From assembly GCA_947386115.1 (NCBI GenBank), contig CANDNO010000008.1:1-59771 (forward strand): 59,771 bases of DNA, given 5' to 3'. Position numbers and translations under genes: made by a program. The stretch is from an uncultured Muribaculaceae bacterium (GTDB lineage: Bacteria > Bacteroidota > Bacteroidia > Bacteroidales > Muribaculaceae). Positions within the stretch are counted from its first letter, which is position 1, and every line of letters starts with the position of its first letter. Shown here in pieces: positions 55,765 through 59,771 of this stretch. The notes below the pieces were generated by a model. It saw nothing but the letters and a program-made list of their open reading frames with translations, was not told the DNA's origin and ran no database searches.

Positions 55765-57081
55765 ATGAAATTACAGCAGATTATTGATAATCTTAGGGTG
55801 AAGGAGGGGATTGAGTGTCTTAATCCCATGCAGGAGGCTATGGCGGCTATGAAGTGTGCCGGCGTTGTGTTGCTGGCGCCTACGGGGTCGGGCAAGACGA
55901 TTGCTTTTGCGCTATATCTCCTTCAGCGTGTCAAGGCTGATAACGGCATGGTGCAGGCGGTGGTGATAGCGCCGTCGCGCGAACTGGTGTTACAGATTCA
56001 TGAGGTTCTGCGCCCCATTGCTACCGACTTGAAAGTTACCGCATTATATGGTGGTCACTCGATGGCCGACGAGGTCAATACGCTCTCTGTTACTCCGGCT
56101 ATAATTGTGGCTACTCCGGGGCGTTTGCTCGACCATTTGAAGCGCCGGCAGATCGACCTGTCGGCAGTCTCGACGCTTGTGCTCGACGAGTATGATAAGT
56201 CGCTCGAGCTGGGATTTGCCGACGAGATGTCTCGCATAGCGCGCCGTCTCACGGGAGTGCGCAACACGGTGCTCACGAGTGCTACGCGCTTGGAGTGTCT
56301 GCCCGATTTTATAAAGATGGATCGTGCCGAAACGCTCGATTACACCGAGTCGACTCCTGCTCCCCGTCACCGCATGCAGGTGGTGCAGGTCGAGAGTCCC
56401 GTGCGCGACAAGCTCGATACGCTCATCGACTTGTTGCATTCGCTTGACAATCAGCGCGTCATTATTTTTGTGAACCATCGTGAGAGCGCCGAGCGGGTGT
56501 ATAATGCTCTTGTAAAGAACCATTTGCCTGTGGGACTTTATCATGGCGGTCTTGAACAACGGGAGAGGCAGCTCGCGCTTGACCTGCTCGACAACGGCAC
56601 CACTCCGGTGCTCGTTGCTACCGATCTGGCGGCAAGAGGACTCGATATTGACAACATTGGTTCGGTAATCCATTATCACATGCCCACTAACGCCGAGGCA
56701 TGGACCCATCGTAACGGACGCACTGCCCGGCAGGATGCCCACGGTACAATCTACGTGATAACGGCCGAGGGTGAAAATCTGCCCGAATATATTGAGTTTG
56801 ACCGCGCTTATGTGCCTACGGGCCGAAGCAACGACCCGTTGCGCAGCGATGTTGCGACGCTGTATTTCAATGCCGGGCGTCGCGAGAAGATCTCGCGCGG
56901 AGACATAGCCGGCTATCTCATTAATCGTGGAGGCCTGGCTCCCGACGAGGTGGGTCGCATCACCGTGAGCGACCACTCGGCCATAGCTGCCGTTCCGCGC
57001 GACAAGGCCCGCGAGGTGGTGAAAGCTGTAGCTCCTTATCGCCTGAAAAACACCCGTGTGCGTGTAACCCGCCTTGATTGA
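55765..57081 (+). CDS. DEAD-box-like RNA helicase with DEYD motif II
   Basis: The 438-residue product has the motifs of superfamily 2 RNA helicases: Walker A APTGSGKT, PSREL, TPGRLL, motif II DEYD in place of DEAD, TSAT for SAT, ATDLAARGLDI and HRNGRTARQD in place of HRxGRTGR. Its role is probably RNA remodelling, ribosome assembly or cold adaptation. Length is near the minimum core with a short C-terminal extension. Likely monocistronic. Confidence 0.92.
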   Translation: MKLQQIIDNLRVKEGIECLNPMQEAMAAMKCAGVVLLAPTGSGKTIAFALYLLQRVKADNGMVQAVVIAPSRELVLQIHEVLRPIATDLKVTALYGGHSMADEVNTLSVTPAIIVATPGRLLDHLKRRQIDLSAVSTLVLDEYDKSLELGFADEMSRIARRLTGVRNTVLTSATRLECLPDFIKMDRAETLDYTESTPAPRHRMQVVQVESPVRDKLDTLIDLLHSLDNQRVIIFVNHRESAERVYNALVKNHLPVGLYHGGLEQRERQLALDLLDNGTTPVLVATDLAARGLDIDNIGSVIHYHMPTNAEAWTHRNGRTARQDAHGTIYVITAEGENLPEYIEFDRAYVPTGRSNDPLRSDVATLYFNAGRREKISRGDIAGYLINRGGLAPDEVGRITVSDHSAIAAVPRDKAREVVKAVAPYRLKNTRVRVTRLD

Positions 57082-57109
57082 CGAAAAAATTTTTAGGGAG
57101 ATTTGAACC

Positions 57110-57162
57110 AAACTCTCTCTCGGGGTGTTTATATATCAGAAAGCAACAAAGAGAGAGTTTTT
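57110..57162 (+). terminator. Terminator after the helicase gene
   Basis: An 11-bp stem (AAACTCTCTCT / AGAGAGAGTTT) with a 29-nt loop is followed by TT, 28 bp after the stop. Confidence 0.65.
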
Positions 57163-57201
57163 CCATTGCTTAAGATATAATGTGATAATGATTGGTTTAT
57201 C

Positions 57202-57236
57202 AAGCGAGGCGCCGTCGTGATGACAGCGCCTCGCTT
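57202..57236. other. GC-rich hairpin upstream of the greA promoter
   Basis: AAGCGAGGCGC (57202-57212) and GCGCCTCGCTT (57226-57236) form an 11-bp perfect stem with a 13-nt loop and no T-tract. A second termination or processing site is possible. The 346-bp gap 57082-57427 thus holds two hairpins, the greA promoter and its leader. Confidence 0.5.
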
Positions 57237-57297
57237 GGCGTTGGCAGGGGTGGTGGAATTGAGGCCGGGTGTTGTTTTTACGATTTTTGGCTGAAAA

Positions 57298-57329
57298 TTT
57301 GGAAATTGGACATATTGGCCTTATCTTTG
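57298..57329 (+). promoter_or_regulatory. Promoter of greA
   Basis: TTTG (57298-57301), a 20-nt spacer and TATCTTTG (57322-57329) match the consensus exactly. Transcription would start near 57336 and the leader is about 90 nt. Confidence 0.75.
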
Positions 57330-57427
57330 CCTTGTAATTATGCCGAAATGCTTAGGGCCTCGCTGTCGATGGCGACAGTCGGGCGCCTTATTTTTTATTG
57401 TATAACCTTTTAAAAATCAATACAACT

Positions 57428-57898
57428 ATGGCTATAACCTTCATGACCAAGGATGGTTACCGCAAAAAGATGGAAGAAATTGCTTATCTGGAAAATGTTA
57501 AGCGTCCCGAGATATCACGTGCTATCGCCGAGGCCCGCGACAAGGGCGACTTGAGCGAGAATGCCGAGTATGATGCTGCCAAGGAGGCTCAGGGCATGCT
57601 CGAAATGAAGATTTCGCAGCTCAAGGACCTCGTTGCCAATGCCCGCATCATCGACGAGAGCAAGCTCAACACCGACGAGATCCAGATCATGAACCGCGTG
57701 AAGATCAAGAATCTCGCCAACAATATGGTTGTCGAGTACACTATCGTGACCGATAGCGAGGCTAATCTCAAGGAGAAGAAGATTGCTGCTTCAACCCCTA
57801 TCGCACAGGGCCTCATAGGCCACAAGAAGGGTGATGTGGTAGAGATCAAGGTGCCCCAGGGCCTGATGAAATTTGAAGTCGTTGAAATAGGTTTCTAA
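57428..57898 (+). CDS. greA: Transcription elongation factor GreA
   Basis: The 157-residue product has an N-terminal coiled coil with the catalytic acidic tip GDLSENAEYDAAKE (D41 and E44) and a C-terminal FKBP-like domain with SPIAQGLIGH-like TPIAQGLIGHKKGD. GreA rescues backtracked RNA polymerase by stimulating transcript cleavage. The ATG at 57428 (MAITFM) is preferred to one at 57398. The HIT gene follows after 4 bp. Confidence 0.96.
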   Translation: MAITFMTKDGYRKKMEEIAYLENVKRPEISRAIAEARDKGDLSENAEYDAAKEAQGMLEMKISQLKDLVANARIIDESKLNTDEIQIMNRVKIKNLANNMVVEYTIVTDSEANLKEKKIAASTPIAQGLIGHKKGDVVEIKVPQGLMKFEVVEIGF

Positions 57899-57902
57899 GA
57901 TT

Positions 57903-58295
57903 ATGGCAACACTGTTTTCACGTATAGCAGCCGGTGAGATTCCCAGCTACAAGGTGGCCGAGGATGACCGTTTCTTTGCTTTTCTCGACATCAATCCCGT
58001 GCAGCCGGGCCACACTCTGGTGATTCCCCGCCGTGAGATTGACAACATCTTTGACCTGTCGATCGACGAGTATGCCGACCTCCAGCGCTTTGCCTGGCGC
58101 GTTGCCCAGGCTGTTAAGGCTGCCGTGCCGTGCCGCAAGGTGGGCGTGGCTGTCATAGGCCTCGAGGTGCCTCACGCTCATATTCATCTCATTCCCATTA
58201 CCAACGAGGGTGATATGAATTTCGGCAAGAAGATGACTCTCCCCGCCGAGCAGATGGAACAGCTGGCGGCCGATATAGCGCGTAACTTCAAATAA
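57903..58295 (+). CDS. HIT-family nucleotide-binding protein
   Basis: The 130-residue product has the histidine triad H91-x-H93-x-H95 (HAHIHLIP) and the N-terminal FSRIAAGEIPSYKV and DINPVQPGHTLVIPR motifs of the HINT branch. It hydrolyses nucleoside phosphoramidates or similar compounds. It is co-transcribed with greA. Confidence 0.95.
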   Translation: MATLFSRIAAGEIPSYKVAEDDRFFAFLDINPVQPGHTLVIPRREIDNIFDLSIDEYADLQRFAWRVAQAVKAAVPCRKVGVAVIGLEVPHAHIHLIPITNEGDMNFGKKMTLPAEQMEQLAADIARNFK

Positions 58296-58309
58296 ACCTC
58301 ATCACGACC

Positions 58310-59386
58310 ATGAAGATTTCTCATTATCTCCTCGCAGGTATGGCAATCGTTGCTGCTACAGCCTGCAGCCACACCGACACATGGAGCGTAGGCGGCACGA
58401 TAAGCGGTGCCGACGGCAAATTACTCACCCTCGAGCGCTCTTTCAACGGCATGTGGACCGTGCTCGACTCGGTACGTCTCGATGAAAAAGGCAACTATAA
58501 ATTCGAAGCTGCACCGGTGGGTTATCCCGATATCTATCGCGTGACACTCGAAGGCTCGTCGGCCTATTTCCCTATAGACAGCCTCGACAATGTTACTCTG
58601 AGCGGTGATGCAGCAAGGCTGGCTACCGATTATCAGCTCTCGGGTACCACCAATGCCGAGATGCTGGGTGCCATCAACAAGCTGGTCAACGACAAGGTTG
58701 CAGCGCTCGGTCGTGAGGCAGTGCGCGACTCGCTCCTCAAACGCGAACTGTCGGGGATGGTTCTCGGCGATATGAGCAGCATCGTTTCTTACTATATTAT
58801 CAACAAGGAGATTGGCGGCCAGCGCATTTTCAATCCTGCCGATAAGGGTGACCTCCGTGTCATCGGTGCCGTTGTAAACTCCTTCTCGGCTCTGCGTCCC
58901 AACGATCCGCGTACGCGTTTCATGGAGGCCCAGTACATCGCTCAGCGCCGTGCTCTCAATCCTGTCAATACCGCTGTCGAGGCAGTGGAGATAGGGTTCC
59001 CCGAAATAGTGCTTAAGGATGCGGCTCACAATGACCGCTCGTTGTCTGACCTCGCCGGAAACGGTAAGACCGTCATTCTGAATTTTACCGCCTATGCGGC
59101 CGAGAATTCGCCTGCCGTGAACCTTGCCTTGGCAAATATTTACAATGCCGGTGGCGTGGAGATCTACCAGGTATCGATTGATGCCGACGAGTATCTGTGG
59201 CGCGAGGCTGCCAAGAATCTGCCCTGGGTGGCTGTGTTCAAATCGCCCCGCGACGGCGACCGCGTGCTCATCGACTACAATGTAGGCGCCGTCCCCACTT
59301 CATTTATCATCGACAAGGAGGGCATGCTCAAGGAGCGTGTTGACGACATCACCAAGCTTCCCGACCACATCAAGAAATACAAATAA
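58310..59386 (+). CDS. DUF4369/thioredoxin-fold lipoprotein lacking the CxxC site
   Basis: The 358-residue product has a lipobox (AATAC, cysteine near residue 19), a DUF4369-like N-terminal domain (about 25-125), a helical middle and a C-terminal AhpC/TlpA-like thioredoxin fold (about 235-358: SLSDLAGNGKTVILNFTAY, VEIYQVSID, GAVPTSFIIDKEG). Where active TlpA/ResA proteins have WCxxC, this one has AYAAENSP, so it should not be redox active. The conserved cis-proline region (GAVPTSF) is retained. It follows the HIT gene by 14 bp and is probably in the greA operon. Confidence 0.85.
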   Translation: MKISHYLLAGMAIVAATACSHTDTWSVGGTISGADGKLLTLERSFNGMWTVLDSVRLDEKGNYKFEAAPVGYPDIYRVTLEGSSAYFPIDSLDNVTLSGDAARLATDYQLSGTTNAEMLGAINKLVNDKVAALGREAVRDSLLKRELSGMVLGDMSSIVSYYIINKEIGGQRIFNPADKGDLRVIGAVVNSFSALRPNDPRTRFMEAQYIAQRRALNPVNTAVEAVEIGFPEIVLKDAAHNDRSLSDLAGNGKTVILNFTAYAAENSPAVNLALANIYNAGGVEIYQVSIDADEYLWREAAKNLPWVAVFKSPRDGDRVLIDYNVGAVPTSFIIDKEGMLKERVDDITKLPDHIKKYK

Positions 59387-59403
59387 ATCTTGTTACAATA
59401 TTG

Positions 59404-59439
59404 AAAGCCGTGCTTCTACCATCCGGGAGCACGGCTTTT
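59404..59439 (+). terminator. Terminator of the greA operon
   Basis: An 11-bp perfect stem (AAAGCCGTGCT / AGCACGGCTTT) with a 13-nt loop is followed by TTTT, 17 bp after the stop. Confidence 0.85.
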
Positions 59440-59458
59440 ATGTGGCCGGGCGGGTGAT

Positions 59459-59625
59459 TATTTAAGAATCGCAGATTACGTTTTAAAAATCGCGAATTAA
59501 ATTTTAAGAATCGCGAATTACGCGAATTACGCGAATTTTTTTTGTGGGCCATTGGGCGGCTGTTATTTAAGAATCGCGGATTAAATTTATGAATCGCGGA
59601 TTACGCGAATTGCGCGAATTTTTTT
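59459..59625. repeat. Intergenic repeats built from 'AATCGCGRATTACGCGAATT' units
   Basis: Two larger copies (about 59462-59541 and 59567-59624), each ending in a run of seven to eight T residues, are made of short direct repeats such as AAGAATCGCGAATTA and ACGCGAATT. Both copies are followed by a (C)ATTGGGC sequence. The 385-bp tail of the window (59387-59771) contains this repeat and the terminator, and no gene that I can support. Confidence 0.75.
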
Positions 59626-59771
59626 GGGGGCTAGGACATTGGGCCTTGGAGGCTTGGATTTTTCTGGGTTTACGCGGCACGCCGCGTCCCTTCTATGTTG
59701 TGGTACAATAGGGGATGCACGGCTCTTTCATTTAAACTATAATAAAGATCATATCTTCCCTTACCCGGTTC

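Overview
The window looks like a chromosomal segment from a gut Bacteroidales bacterium, most likely of the Muribaculaceae (S24-7) type. Support for this comes from a SusC/SusD pair, outer-membrane proteins with a carboxypeptidase-regulatory N-domain and a TonB-type barrel, a type IX secretion (T9SS) C-terminal sorting domain, and several good matches to the Bacteroidetes promoter (TTTG, 19-21 nt, TAnnTTTG). Family and genus are inference. I saw no rRNA, tRNA, CRISPR array or replication origin.

Layout. 0.1-5.1 kb: a SusD/SusC pair on the minus strand with no enzymes beside it. 5.1-7.9 kb: a coiled-coil lipoprotein and, divergent from it, a LytS/LytR-type two-component pair. 8.0-15.4 kb (minus): a CvpA-like protein, SufB, SufC, SufD, a short inverted-repeat element, SufS, then an AspT/YidE-type transporter. 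15.5-37.6 kb (minus): one very long gene array, probably an operon, ending in a strong terminator at 15488-15520. 37.7-43.1 kb: a heptamer-repeat tract, LrgAB, then a tightly overlapping parE-coaD-S41 protease set. 43.2-46.2 kb (plus): an AbiE-type toxin-antitoxin pair of lower G+C, a LytTR-only regulator behind two tandem promoters, and a phosphodiester-glycosidase-like membrane protein. 46.3-51.6 kb: two lipoprotein genes, a small unknown, an acetyltransferase and an EamA permease. 51.7-54.6 kb: a TonB-type outer-membrane protein. 54.6-55.7 kb: a gene-poor scar with repeats, a tape-measure-like pseudogene and a small membrane peptide. 55.7-59.4 kb: a DEAD-box-like helicase, GreA, a HIT protein and a cysteine-less thioredoxin-fold lipoprotein, followed by AT-rich repeats.

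The 22-kb array is the centre of interest. In transcription order it encodes a soluble FHA protein, a 51-residue small ORF, a tail-anchored Ser/Thr kinase, a 1576-residue repeat protein with a T9SS sorting tail, an outer-membrane barrel protein, a zinc-ribbon membrane protein, a secreted 222-aa protein, a secreted von Willebrand A (VWA) protein, a MacB/LolCDE-type ABC ATPase and permease, a second (non-RD) kinase, a PP2C phosphatase with a membrane segment whose periplasmic tail is split off by an apparent one-base frameshift, an FHA membrane protein, an FHA-FHA-membrane-trypsin-like protease, a secreted unknown, and an FHA multi-pass protein. The part list (kinase, phosphatase, FHA, ABC pair, VWA, envelope proteins) parallels the threonine-phosphorylation pathway that controls some type VI secretion systems (TagQRST/PpkA/PppA/Fha1), but no type VI structural gene is present. 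My inference is a free-standing trans-envelope phospho-signalling apparatus that links an outer-membrane or surface module to cytoplasmic FHA readers and a periplasmic protease.
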